The notes under the pieces are model-generated. The model was not told where the DNA came from. It searched no databases and worked only from the letters and a program-made list of their open reading frames with translations. Below, in pieces: positions 53,233-61,589 of a stretch of DNA of 64,000 bases. Origin of the DNA: Burkholderia cenocepacia (lineage in GTDB: Bacteria > Pseudomonadota > Gammaproteobacteria > Burkholderiales > Burkholderiaceae); the NCBI RefSeq assembly GCF_014211915.1, contig NZ_CP060042.1:96145-160144 (forward strand), read 5' to 3'. Both the position numbers and the translations under genes were made by a program. How positions within the stretch are numbered: the first letter of the stretch is position 1; each line of letters starts with the position of its first letter.

Positions 53233-53325
53233 TCAGGGATTGAAGCCCGTAGGGGCGAGACTCGCGCAGCGAGGCTCGACGCGCAGCGCGAAAGCCCGGC
53301 CCGGAGCGAAGCGGAGGGAGACGCC
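53233..53325. repeat. 93-bp conserved structured element, copy 1
   Basis: Begins TCAGGGATTGAAGCCC and ends near GGAGACGCC. Copy 2 at 61496-61589 differs at only about six positions plus one inserted G. Internal stems include GGGATTGAAGCCC, CGAG...CTCG and CGCGCAGCGCG. It sits on the right side of palindrome HP1, as copy 2 does with HP3. No reading frame is conserved, so it is likely an RNA or DNA structure. Confidence 0.75.
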
Positions 53326-53538
53326 CGAGCAGCAAGTCAGGGAAGTGCCGCCAGCGCATGCGCCACAGCGACGGGCGCGCATGCGCAGCATCGGAAAGGT
53401 GATCCTTTACGGGAGCGGCAGAGAATCGGAAAGTGAGAACTTTCGGGAGTAGATCATCATGCTGCGTACGGCCCGCCGAAGGACACTGACCGGCACGCCG
53501 CACCAGCGGGCGCGGCGCACCCGCTGGCGTCGATCAGG

Positions 53539-55666
53539 TCAATCTCGCGGCGGCATGCCTTCGCCTTCCGCTACAGACGCGTCGTCGCGGACGTCGTCGG
53601 CCGACGCAACCAACGCAGGCTCGTCGGCCTCCGCTTCCTCGGCGCTTTCGTCGGCATGCGACGCCTTCGCCGGAACGTCCCACAGCTTCATCCGCACGGC
53701 TTCGGCCGTGACGAAATGCTCGGGCAACCAACCGCGCCCCGCGATCAGCCGTTCGGCCTCGGTCGCCGCGTCCCCCTTCTTGAGCTTCGCCACGCGCATC
53801 GCATCGGAAGGCGACACGGCCGCGCTCACGACGTCCACGATCCGATCTTTCGAAACGTGGTCGAAGTAGCCCGCCTTCGTCGGTTGCCACGCATCCGCGA
53901 GATTCAGCCCGAGCGCCGGGATCAGTGCGTTGATCGCGTGCGGCCGCTCATCCGGGCGCACGCTGTCCACGCTCGCCGCGACGTACTGCGCGAGGATCAG
54001 CAGCAGGCGCTCGTCGGTCTGCTCGATCAGCCAGCGCAGCAGCGCGTCACTGTCATTCGGGATGACGCCTCCCCAAACCCGGCGTTGCTCTCGCCGCATC
54101 GTGAACGCAAGGTCGTCGTCCAGTTCCGGCGCATGCTTCGTCAGGTTGTGGGAGTGGTCACGGAACGTCACGTCCAGCGCGCTCCCTTCGGTACTGTGGC
54201 CGTACTCGCCCGCCAGCAGCCGGTGCACGAGCGCGGCGAGCGCGACGTGCGGCTGCTGCGCGAGGGCGGCGGCAACGGCCGCCGTGCGATGCGCGTTCAG
54301 GCGCAGCGTCAGCCGTTCGGAGTGCGGCCCCTTCGCGGGCTTCACAGCCGACGCGGCGACGCGCGCGGGCTGACCATCTGACGAGTCGTCGTCATCGTCG
54401 TCACCATTCTCGCCACTTTCGGTCGTCGCGGCTGCAACCGGCTCACGCGCAACGAGTCCGCGCTCGATCACGGGCTCGCCGTTCGCATCGAGCGAGAGAA
54501 GCGCGCCAGCCTGCGCCATGTCGTCGGGATGGTAGACGAGCAATGACCCCTCGATCTCGTCCTGACGCATGCTCAACGCGCCTTCTTCCAGTTCCAGCCG
54601 CTCGGCGGCTTCGTCGTCCATGTCGTCGGCTTCCCACTGTGCCGCGATCTCGGCCAGCCGCTGATCGATCGCCGCCAGTTCTTTCGCCACCTCATCGGTG
54701 GGTTCCGTTCGACGCGGCAGCACCGGGCGAAATTGCGACCGCGTGGCATGGTCCCGTTCGGGCATGGCTTTCACCCACGCCCAGCCTTCGGCCAGCACGG
54801 ACGCGCCGAGGGCTTCCAGTTGCTCGGTCGCGAGGCGCAGCATCAGCGCGTGATCGCGATACCACGCATCCTCGGCTGCGGAGAACAGGTCGCGTCGCAC
54901 TGCACCGCCAGCCGCTTCGAACGCCTCGACGCCGACGAATTTCGCGACGCGGTTGCTCACGAACGACTGTTCGTCGCGCACGAAGCGGCGGCGGATCGCG
55001 TGCGCGTCGCGGTTGTACGGCTCGGCGTCGAACCACGCGGCCTCTTGCTCGTCGTGACTGTCCGACAGCGCGAGCGCCTGCATTTGATCGAGCTTGATCT
55101 CGCCGGTGCGGAACAGGTCGACCAGCTTCGGAGAGACGCGCGCGAGCTTGAGGCGGCGCTGCACAGTTTTCGGATGCACGCCGTACAGGTCCGCGATTTC
55201 CTCGATCGACCGACCGGATTCGACCAGAATCCGGTAAGCGTCGCACGCGTCGGCCGGGTGCATCGGTTCGCGCATTTCGTTCTCGGTTGCCGACAGCAGC
55301 ACGGCGTCCTCGACCGGCACGACCCGGCAGCGCACCGGGTGGTCGGCGGGGATGTAGTCGTGTTCGAACAGGTAGATGAGCGCGAGGCGGCGGCGTTCGC
55401 CAGCGGCCGCGCCGAACGTCTGCGCCTTCCGCGCGCCGACCTTCATTGGATGGACGATCAGGTTCTGGAGCAGACCGACTTTCCAGATATTGAGAGCGAG
55501 TTCCTTGATGCCGGTGGGCGGCACGCGCCGCACGTTGTAGGGGACGCGACGAGCCGTTTGAGCGGGATGTCGCGCAGCTCGTCTGCCGTTCGGTGAGCCT
55601 CGGGGGGTGCGGGGGAACGCCCGCATCGTGGGCGAGGGCCGGGATCTCGGTGGTCACTGCGTTCAT
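53539..55666 (-). CDS. ParB/Spo0J-family leading-region protein (two frameshifts in the N-terminus), about 710 aa
   Basis: The start MNAVTTEIPALAHDAG at 55666 has GGAGG ahead. A ParB N-terminal domain follows: DIPLKRLVASPYNVRRVPPT, VHPMKV, GERRRLALIYL and ENEMREPMHPADACDAYRIL, then a KorB-type helix-turn-helix (EIADLYGVHPKTVQRRLKLA). A long C-terminal region contains an acidic run (GENGDDDDDDSSDGQ). Two N-terminal frame changes at G runs 55602-55607 and 55540-55543 are each cured by one added base. Such ParB-like proteins without ParA are common in conjugative leading regions. Palindrome HP2 lies 30 bp upstream. Confidence 0.88.
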
Positions 55667-55695
55667 AAAAGCCTCCATTACGTCGGGGTGGAAAA

Positions 55696-55880
55696 AGCTG
55701 CCATTCGGAGCCGCCTCGACGCATGGGGAGTGCGGACGCGCAGGCACTGCAAGGGCGCGCGCAAGGCCGCAGCGCCGCGGCCGCCAGGCCGGGCGACCGG
55801 GCGCCGCGCGCGGCAGCGCGAACCCTTGCGGTGACGGCGGGCCGCACTATGCGTCGGGATGAGGCGGCCCGATGGCAGCT
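55696..55880 (-). promoter_or_regulatory. giant palindrome HP2, candidate single-stranded-DNA promoter for the ParB-like gene
   Basis: Arms from 55696 (AGCTGCCAT...) and to 55880 (...GATGGCAGCT) pair imperfectly. The right arm has TTGCGG (55826-55831), 16 bp, TATGCG (55848-55853). Opposite the -10 the left arm reads (complement) TCCCCA, so the -10 is unpaired while the -35 (TTGCGG against TTGCAG) is nearly paired. The outer stem sequence (GCCGCCTCGACGC, TGGCAG) is shared with HP1. Confidence 0.7.
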
Positions 55881-56365
55881 GATGCGCCGACGGGGGAGGC
55901 TGGAACGCGGGGACGGCTGCCGAGGCCCGGACGTCGCCGGCGCCGGGCCGCTCGCGCGGCCCGAGCGCGAACTCCGCGCGGCTCGCCGCGCGGCTGGCGG
56001 GGCGGCCAGCGCCGGGGCCGGACGCCGGCGGCGGCCGAGCCCCAGGAGCGGACAGCCCGTTTCTCTGGCGCGCGGGTGCGTGCGGCTTGCGTGCTTGGCG
56101 CAGCCGGGCGCGCAAGGTGCCGCGCGCCGGCTGGATATTGGGAACGGTGAAGATCTACCGCGGCCAGCTGGGGCGAGCAGTCCCCGCCCGCGCCGGCCGC
56201 TCGATGCGGGCGGGGTGGGCCGCCCCGGATCAGTGGTACATCTCGTGGTACGGAATCGGCCTTCCGCGTTCCAGGCGCCGGCCGGGCCCGCGGGCCCACG
56301 CCGGCGGTGGAACATGGTCTAGCGGCGAACGCCGCCGGCGCCAGGCGCGCGCCGGCGGCCGCGCC
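55881..56365. other. 485-bp extremely GC-rich spacer without a supported gene
   Basis: Made of GGC/GCC-rich blocks with many short inverted repeats (for example GGCCGCTCGCGCGGCC near 55951). Frames are Arg/Ala/Gly low-complexity in all directions. Possibly a structured region on the transferred strand. Confidence 0.4.
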
Positions 56366-56554
56366 TCACTTCGAAGCGTTTCGGCGCCCTTCAATAACGC
56401 CAGCGTCGTACGCCGCGACCAATGCGGCACGGATACACCAGACGGCACAGTCGTGGAAATCCAGCCGGTCGCTGTAACGCGTTTCAAGCGTGTCGATGTT
56501 CAGATGGATACGCGCGATCGCAAACAGCAACATTTCGAATTCGCCTTTGTTCAT
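56366..56554 (-). CDS. DUF6900-like small protein, 62 aa
   Basis: Start MNKGEFEMLLFAIARIHLNI at 56554. The pattern IDTLETRYSDRLDFHDCAVW, CIRAALVAAYDAG fits the small plasmid family I know as DUF6900. Role unknown. Confidence 0.65.
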   Translation of the reverse strand: MNKGEFEMLLFAIARIHLNIDTLETRYSDRLDFHDCAVWCIRAALVAAYDAGVIEGRRNASK

Positions 56555-56606
56555 GGGTGTCTCGGCAGAGGCCTGCCGCGGGCAAAGCCCGGGCAGGCGG
56601 GTGAAT

Positions 56607-56774
56607 TTATCGCCGGGCGCACTGACCGGCCTGGAACGCTTCCAGCATCGCGTAACGCAACGACGCCGGCAGGACTTCAATTTCCGCGTCGGAATCCCAT
56701 ACGTCCGAGATCTCCGGGCCGAAGGCGTTGGCTGCGATCGCGGCCAAAATTGCATCAATCAAATATCGGGGCAT
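56607..56774 (-). CDS. small hypothetical protein, 55 aa
   Basis: ATG 56772-56774 with GGAG 6 bp ahead. MPRYLIDAILAAIAANAFGP starts a short helical, acidic protein (VWDSDAEIEVLPASLRYAML). In line with the genes downstream of the methyltransferase. Confidence 0.6.
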   Translation of the reverse strand: MPRYLIDAILAAIAANAFGPEISDVWDSDAEIEVLPASLRYAMLEAFQAGQCARR

Positions 56775-56823
56775 GCTGATCTCCAGGTGTGCCGGCCGCG
56801 GCCCGCGGCCGGCGCTTGTGTGG

Positions 56824-57330
56824 TCAAGAGAGCTGCACTGCGCCGCAGTTCTCGGCCAGGCAGAAGGCGAAATACCAATTTCGGTACAGCTCGGCGAACA
56901 GGTGATCGCAATCGGCGTCGATTGCCCCAAGGAACTGACTGAAATCGTCGGCCAGCTTTGCGGAAGTCCGAGATCCGAGCGTTCCCGACGTGATCGAGAA
57001 ATCGATCAGTTCCTTGAACGGGCCGTCCTTTGCCGCGATCGCGCCGTTCGTATGGCAGATTCGCGCGGCGCCGATCGAGATCGCCGGGTAATCGGCGAGC
57101 TCGGCCAGGCGCTCGCGGAAAATGTCGTGCATGACGTAGGTGCCGGCGCTGAATTCGAACGAATTCCGGTACCGATAGATACGCGCCATGTCCAGGTCGC
57201 TGGCGCGGTGCGGGAACCGCACCGCGGCGTCGAGGCGGACGCAAAACACGTCGACAGGGTCGCCGTTTTCGTTCGTGCGGGGATGGTCGAGCTGCTCGAG
57301 ACCGGAATAGGCTGAAACGATCAGTTGCAT
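56824..57330 (-). CDS. hypothetical leading-region protein, 168 aa
   Basis: Start MQLIVSAYSGLEQLDHPRTN at 57330. Soluble. Conserved-looking blocks are VDVFCVRLDAAVRFPHRASD, IYRYRNSFEFSAGTYVMHDI and FAELYRNWYFAFCLAENCGA. It is 23 bp downstream of the methyltransferase gene and so probably in its transcript. Function unknown. Confidence 0.65.
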   Translation of the reverse strand: MQLIVSAYSGLEQLDHPRTNENGDPVDVFCVRLDAAVRFPHRASDLDMARIYRYRNSFEFSAGTYVMHDIFRERLAELADYPAISIGAARICHTNGAIAAKDGPFKELIDFSITSGTLGSRTSAKLADDFSQFLGAIDADCDHLFAELYRNWYFAFCLAENCGAVQLS

Positions 57331-57353
57331 GATGAATGTCCTCTGTTCGGGTC

Positions 57354-58019
57354 TTAGGCGGCGGCCAACGCGGCGCCGGCGACGGGCGCCGTCAGGCGCG
57401 CCTTGGCGGCCGCAAAGTAGGTCGCGTCCAGTTCGATGCCGATATACCGGCGCCCGAGCTCGCGGGCGGCAACGCACGTCGAGCCGGAGCCGGCGAACGG
57501 ATCCAGTACGACGTCGCCGGGCTGCGTAAAAGCGGAAATGAGTGTGCACAGCGCGGCGACCGGCTTTTCGGTCGGATGGTGGCGATTGCCGCTGTACGGA
57601 AACGGCATGACGTCGGCGATCGGCGCCGCCGGCGCCGCGGGCCGGCCCTTGGCGAGCAGGTAGGCCGATTCGTGCTGGTACTTCACCAGGCCGGCCTTGG
57701 ACGCGTAGGACTTCGTGAAGACGAAGTGGCCGGCCACGCGAAAGCCGGCGGCTTTCCAGGCGTCGAAAAACAGGTCGACCTTGTTCCAGCCGTAGAACGA
57801 AATGCAGACGGCATCGCGTTTCAGGACGCGGAACATTTCGGCGAACGCCGGCGCCAGCCAGTCGCCGTTCACGTCGTTCGCGATCGAGCGGCCGCTCCGA
57901 TCGCGAAAATTCACGAGGTAAGGCGGGTCCGTCACGATGCAGTCGACGGATTCGGGGGCGAGTTTGGGCATGGCGACCAGGCAGTCGCCGTTGTACAAAT
58001 AGCTCACGGTCAGCTCCAT
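57354..58019 (-). CDS. orphan adenine-specific DNA methyltransferase (beta class), 221 aa
   Basis: Start MELTVSYLYNGDCLVAMPKL at 58019. Motif IV is VTDPPYLVNF (DPPY at residues 31-34) and motif I lies near the C-terminus (LDPFAGSGSTCVAAREL), the motif order of beta-class N6-adenine/N4-cytosine enzymes; DPPY favours adenine. No restriction endonuclease gene is adjacent. In a leading region it could methylate the newly made duplex and protect it from host restriction (inference). HP4 lies 49 bp upstream. Confidence 0.9.
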   Translation of the reverse strand: MELTVSYLYNGDCLVAMPKLAPESVDCIVTDPPYLVNFRDRSGRSIANDVNGDWLAPAFAEMFRVLKRDAVCISFYGWNKVDLFFDAWKAAGFRVAGHFVFTKSYASKAGLVKYQHESAYLLAKGRPAAPAAPIADVMPFPYSGNRHHPTEKPVAALCTLISAFTQPGDVVLDPFAGSGSTCVAARELGRRYIGIELDATYFAAAKARLTAPVAGAALAAA

Positions 58020-58067
58020 AGAGTCGAGATAGGGGCAGCCGGAGCGATGCGGCTCGCAAACCGTGCT

Positions 58068-58253
58068 ACCCGGAGCTGGCGAGCGCCCGCAGGGGAATGG
58101 CGGGCAAGGGGACCGTGGAATACCGGAGTGCGCGAAGCGCGCGAGGATATGCCGCGAAAGCCCCTTGCAGGAGCGGGGCGCCGTGCGACATTGGTCGCGC
58201 ACGGCGCAGCGGTCCGTCCGCCAGGACACGGCGGGCGAACGTGGGCTCCGGGT
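58068..58253 (-). promoter_or_regulatory. imperfect giant palindrome HP4 upstream of the methyltransferase gene
   Basis: Arms near 58068-58127 (ACCCGGAGC ... CGCCCGC ... TGGCGG ... GGACCG) and 58210-58253 pair in blocks, and an inner hairpin GCGCCGTGCG/CGCACGGCGC (about 58177-58206) caps it. A TTG-N16 motif is present only in the left arm, so the promoter signature is weaker than in HP1 to HP3. Confidence 0.5.
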
Positions 58254-58456
58254 TGAAAGGTCGACGGCAGTCGAATACCGGAGGAAGGGGACGGAGCTGA
58301 AGGGCGCAGCGGACCGACGGTGCTGCGTCCTGGTCATGAGCGCCGCAGCGATCTCCGATCGCGCGGCGCGATCGCGATTCCGTCAGCGCGGCCGCGAGAG
58401 CGGCCGCCGCGCAAACTCGCCCATACGACGGCCGAGCAGAGTGAGGTACTGCAGCG
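58254..58456. other. 203-bp spacer right of HP4
   Basis: Rich in CGATCGCG-type palindromes around 58345-58375. No gene supported. Confidence 0.35.
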
Positions 58457-58918
58457 TCAGAACAGCGCCAACTGCTGCGGCTCGAAGCGCCGGTCTTTGC
58501 TCTGCACGTCGACGTCGCTCGCGAGCAGCTCGATCGATGCACCGTCGGAGTCCTCGACGCTCGCGTCGAGCGGAATATGCGCACCTCGCGCGGCGTCGGC
58601 CGCACCAATACGCTCAAATTCCGCACGCGTAGCGGCCAAAAGGGCACGCGTGGCATGCTCCGGCAGTACGCAGTCGGCCGACGCGTACTGGCCGTCAAAG
58701 AATCTTGTTACGCCATATCTTTCTCCGCCGCCGTGCCTCGGCCGGTATACGACCAGAGCGATACGATCGGCATCGCGCCGACCGTTGGTCCATCCCACTG
58801 GCCCGCAAGGCACTAGACCACATTCGGCGGCGATCGCCGCGCCGCGCGCGATCAGATCGGCGTGCGCCCGGTCGATGACGCGATGCAGATTGGGCATCTT
58901 CAGGAAAAGCTGATTCAT
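58457..58918 (-). CDS. hypothetical leading-region protein, 153 aa
   Basis: Start MNQLFLKMPNLHRVIDRAHA at 58918. Soluble, with blocks DADRIALVVYRPRHGGGERY and FDGQYASADCVLPEHATRAL, and an acidic region (LDASVEDSDGASIELLASDV). End of the transcript unit that begins at HP3. Function unknown. Confidence 0.6.
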   Translation of the reverse strand: MNQLFLKMPNLHRVIDRAHADLIARGAAIAAECGLVPCGPVGWTNGRRDADRIALVVYRPRHGGGERYGVTRFFDGQYASADCVLPEHATRALLAATRAEFERIGAADAARGAHIPLDASVEDSDGASIELLASDVDVQSKDRRFEPQQLALF

Positions 58919-59030
58919 TGGGGTCTCCTGGTCGTGCTCGGGGTAGCGGAACCACGACGGCCGGCTGCCCCGCAAAATGTGAGATCGCGCACCATCCATC
59001 ATCACCAAGTGCGCGACGATCGGCGTCAGC

Positions 59031-59312
59031 TCACCGGGAACTGTCGGGACGCTCCCGCCACGCCTGCACCTCGTGAACCTTCACGAGCTCGAACGGGGTC
59101 TCGCCGTCAGGCTCGACACCAGGGTTCTCCAGAATGACGCGCAATGCATCTGCGTCGCTCAGGGCGGCCAGGGCCGTCAGAAGCTGCTCGCGGCCAGCCT
59201 TGCGCGCACGAGCCCACTCGCTCCCGTCCTCGTCGTTCCAATCCGGCACGGTGCGCAGCTGAAGGCCATACGCGCGGGCGGCTTCAATTGCGGCAGTTTC
59301 GATCGCTGTCAT
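59031..59312 (-). CDS. small hypothetical protein, 93 aa
   Basis: AGGAG lies just ahead of tandem ATGs at 59315 and 59312. Acidic and helical (MTAIETAAIEAARAYGLQLR, LLTALAALSDADALRVILEN). Soluble. The acidic character could suit a DNA mimic, but there is no direct support. Confidence 0.55.
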   Translation of the reverse strand: MTAIETAAIEAARAYGLQLRTVPDWNDEDGSEWARARKAGREQLLTALAALSDADALRVILENPGVEPDGETPFELVKVHEVQAWRERPDSSR

Positions 59313-59335
59313 CATTCGCTCCTTGGGGATTCCGG

Positions 59336-60001
59336 TCAGTGGACATCGCGCCGTACGAACAGTCGCGCGGCCGTGGCCGAACGGGGAAAGCCGTGCACGT
59401 CGGAGGTCTCGGCAAGCATTGCGGCGACATCCATCTGCACGTTGGACCCCGAGCGAAGGCTGCCCGCCCGGTGCACGCCGATCACCTCGAGCAGCTGCAG
59501 GTTCCCCGCGCGATATCCGTCGACCGTCATCGAGGCGCGCACGTCCGGCGCCAGCCGATCGCCGTAGCGCGACGCGAGCCGCGCGAGCGCACGCTCAATC
59601 GCGCGATCGCTGAACTGTCGCGACAGCGCGATCCGATCTGCAGCGAGACGAACCGTCTGCCGGCCGCTGGACGTCAACATGAAGTGTTCGACGCGCTCGA
59701 CCCTACCGCCGTCTGCCAGACGCGTGGCCTGCAGCGGCATCACAAGGCGCGCAACCTGCACGTCTCGGGGGCCGTCGGTCCATTCGATGCTCAGCTGCGT
59801 GCCGTGTTCGTTCTTCGCGACGCGCACCGCGAACGACGTCGCGGGGAACCCTTCACGCAACACGCTCTGCACCAACTGCGCGGTCTCGACAAGCGTCAGC
59901 ACGTCGGCGAGCACCGCGGGCGCGGTGGCGGATTCCCGGCTGACCCGCGCGCGGACGGACTCGGAAATTTGGGTATGGCGATCTGCAATGTGATGGAACA
60001 T
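59336..60001 (-). CDS. LPD29-domain protein, 221 aa
   Basis: Residues about 35-85 (LTLVETAQLVQSVLREGFPA, TSFAVRVAKNEHGTQLSIEW, TDGPRDVQV) match the pattern of large polyvalent protein-associated domain 29, found in big proteins of phages and conjugative elements. The C-terminal half is Arg/Ala-rich. Role unknown; associated with early-entering functions of mobile elements. Confidence 0.65.
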   Translation of the reverse strand: MFHHIADRHTQISESVRARVSRESATAPAVLADVLTLVETAQLVQSVLREGFPATSFAVRVAKNEHGTQLSIEWTDGPRDVQVARLVMPLQATRLADGGRVERVEHFMLTSSGRQTVRLAADRIALSRQFSDRAIERALARLASRYGDRLAPDVRASMTVDGYRAGNLQLLEVIGVHRAGSLRSGSNVQMDVAAMLAETSDVHGFPRSATAARLFVRRDVH

Positions 60002-60074
60002 GTTGAACCTCGAATGATGGTGGACGGGACAACGTGAGGCGAGGGCGCCGGCGGCGGCCGCCGGCGCATTCGGT

Positions 60075-60902
60075 TTAGCCCTTCAGCTTGCGCATCTCTT
60101 CGGCGAGCACCCACATGGCGCGATTCAGGCGGAGATCCTGATCAATGCCGGTCACACCGCGTGTCGACATCCGACGACCAGTGGCCGAGCGACCACGCAA
60201 TCCGCCCTTGATCACGTTCTCCTGCACGCGCTGGAACGTAGTCCAGAGGTCGGGGCGGTTGTCTTCGGTGCGACGCGCGCGAAGCAGCTGATCCTCGGTG
60301 ATCGGCGCGGGCGCTTCGGTCACGTCGTACCGGAGCGCCAGCACCGACCGCGCAAACGCCTGTTGCTCGCCTTCATCGAGCTGCACGGCTTCCATCTCGC
60401 TCTTGCATTCGCGGATCAGGTCGAACCCGTCGAGCACCTCGTGCGCGCCGTCGACGACGTGGTCGACGACGTCGCCCTTGTGCGGCACCCGGATGTCGTG
60501 CGTCGTGTCGCCGAATACGAGACCGTTCTGGCAGACGAACCGGAAGTAACCGGCCAGCATCTGGTAGCTGCTCGACCCATCGTGGCTGTTGAGGAGGATG
60601 ATTTCCGGGGTTTCCGGCGACGCGACCTGCGACGCGTGACGCAGCCGGAGCATGTGCTTCGTATGCTCGCGCTTCGCGTCGACGCGCACGCGGGTCTGGC
60701 AAACCATGAAGGGCTGGAACCCTTCTGCGCGCAGCTTCGTGAGGATCTCGATGGTCGGAATGTACGTGTAGCGGTCCGACCGTGAGTCGTGCTTGTCGGC
60801 CGCGAAGATCGACGGCGCGACCTCACGAATCTGCTCATCGGAGAGCGGCGTGTTCGAGCGAAGGATCGGGGCGTTACTGCCAAACTTGGTTGCGAGTTGC
60901 AT
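60075..60902 (-). CDS. DUF932 family protein, 275 aa
   Basis: Start MQLATKFGSNAPILRSNTPL at 60902. DUF932 features: RYTYIPTIEILTKLRAEGFQ, HTKHMLRLRHASQ, IILLNSHDGSSSYQMLAGYF, FRFVCQNGLVFGDT. Full length for the family (about 270-300 aa). DUF932 genes are frequent in leading regions and phages, with unknown activity. It is followed downstream by the LPD29 gene. Confidence 0.9.
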   Translation of the reverse strand: MQLATKFGSNAPILRSNTPLSDEQIREVAPSIFAADKHDSRSDRYTYIPTIEILTKLRAEGFQPFMVCQTRVRVDAKREHTKHMLRLRHASQVASPETPEIILLNSHDGSSSYQMLAGYFRFVCQNGLVFGDTTHDIRVPHKGDVVDHVVDGAHEVLDGFDLIRECKSEMEAVQLDEGEQQAFARSVLALRYDVTEAPAPITEDQLLRARRTEDNRPDLWTTFQRVQENVIKGGLRGRSATGRRMSTRGVTGIDQDLRLNRAMWVLAEEMRKLKG

Positions 60903-60962
60903 GGTTTTCTCCGTTGAAGATTCAGGTTCGATGCGGGTCGTTCAGGAATTCGCTGGCGTCCG

Positions 60963-61094
60963 TCAACACCAGACGACGTAGTCGTAAGCGACGGTGCGCC
61001 GGTAGTAGTTCCGTCCATCCCACGGCGTGTACGTGTATTCCATGTACGCACAGTGCAGGACTACTATCCAATGGTGCAGTCGGTTCGTTTCCAT
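60963..61094 (-). CDS. tiny Tyr/Trp-rich protein, 43 aa
   Basis: ATG at 61092-61094 has a near-perfect ribosome site (GGAGGTCACG). The product METNRLHHWIVVLHCAYMEY ... DGRNYYRRTVAYDYVVWC is unusually rich in Tyr/Trp and begins the HP3 transcript unit, 60 bp before the DUF932 gene. Not a known family. Confidence 0.6.
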   Translation of the reverse strand: METNRLHHWIVVLHCAYMEYTYTPWDGRNYYRRTVAYDYVVWC

Positions 61095-61204
61095 CGTGAC
61101 CTCCATCTGCGGTTGGTTTGCTCTTCAGGCCGACCGGGACCCAAGATTCCGAGTCCCCACGTAGGGGTTGTGCCGGTGCTGCCTGGACTTCGGCAGAACT
61201 GCTG

Positions 61205-61405
61205 CCGCCAGTCCCCTGAGTTCGTCGTCCCGCGACTGAAGGAGCCTGCCGGCGGGCGTGTTCAAGAGCGGTCGCAAAGCCGCACGCGGAGCGCAGCCCG
61301 TAGGGCGAGCACCGAACGGGTGCCGCGGCCGGCGAAGCGGACCCTTGAATGCGAACGACGGTGGGCTACGGTCGCGTTTGGGACGGCGAGCTCAGGGGCT
61401 GGCGG
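61205..61405 (-). promoter_or_regulatory. giant palindrome HP3, candidate single-stranded-DNA promoter
   Basis: Arms 61205-61271 and about 61342-61405 pair (CCGCCAG, CCCTGAG, CGTCCC and TTCAAG blocks). The right arm has TTGAAT (61345-61350), 16 bp, TACGGT (61367-61372). The left arm complement reads TTGAAC, 16 bp, TCCTTC, so again the -35 pairs and the -10 does not. The loop shares GAGCACCGAACGGGTG and CCGCA(C/T)GCGGAGCGCAG with the loop of HP1. Confidence 0.7.
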
Positions 61406-61495
61406 TACGCGAAAAGTTGAGACAGCACCGGCTCGCCGCGCGGCGAGCGCCCAATCGGGGCGGAGCCCCGGCTGTATAGGGGTATCGGGTTTGCG

Positions 61496-61589
61496 TCAGG
61501 GATTGAAGCCCGAAGGGGGCGAGACTCGCGCTGCGAGGCTCGACGCGCAGCGCGAAAGCCCGGCCCGTAGCGAAGCGAAGGGAGGCGCC
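61496..61589. repeat. 93-bp conserved structured element, copy 2
   Basis: Second copy of the element at 53233-53325 (TCAGGGATTGAAGCCC start, GGAGGCGCC end), 90 bp to the right of HP3. One substitution turns the middle GCGCAGCG to GCGCTGCG without affecting the flanking stem. Confidence 0.75.

Noticed and set aside
55881..56365. Possible genes in the GC-rich spacer right of HP2
   Set aside because: All frames are Arg/Ala/Gly repeats with no starts behind ribosome sites.
53233..61589. The two 93-bp elements as CRISPR repeats or an insertion-sequence end pair
   Set aside because: Only two copies, 8 kb apart in the same orientation, no spacers, no transposase and no target-site duplication seen.
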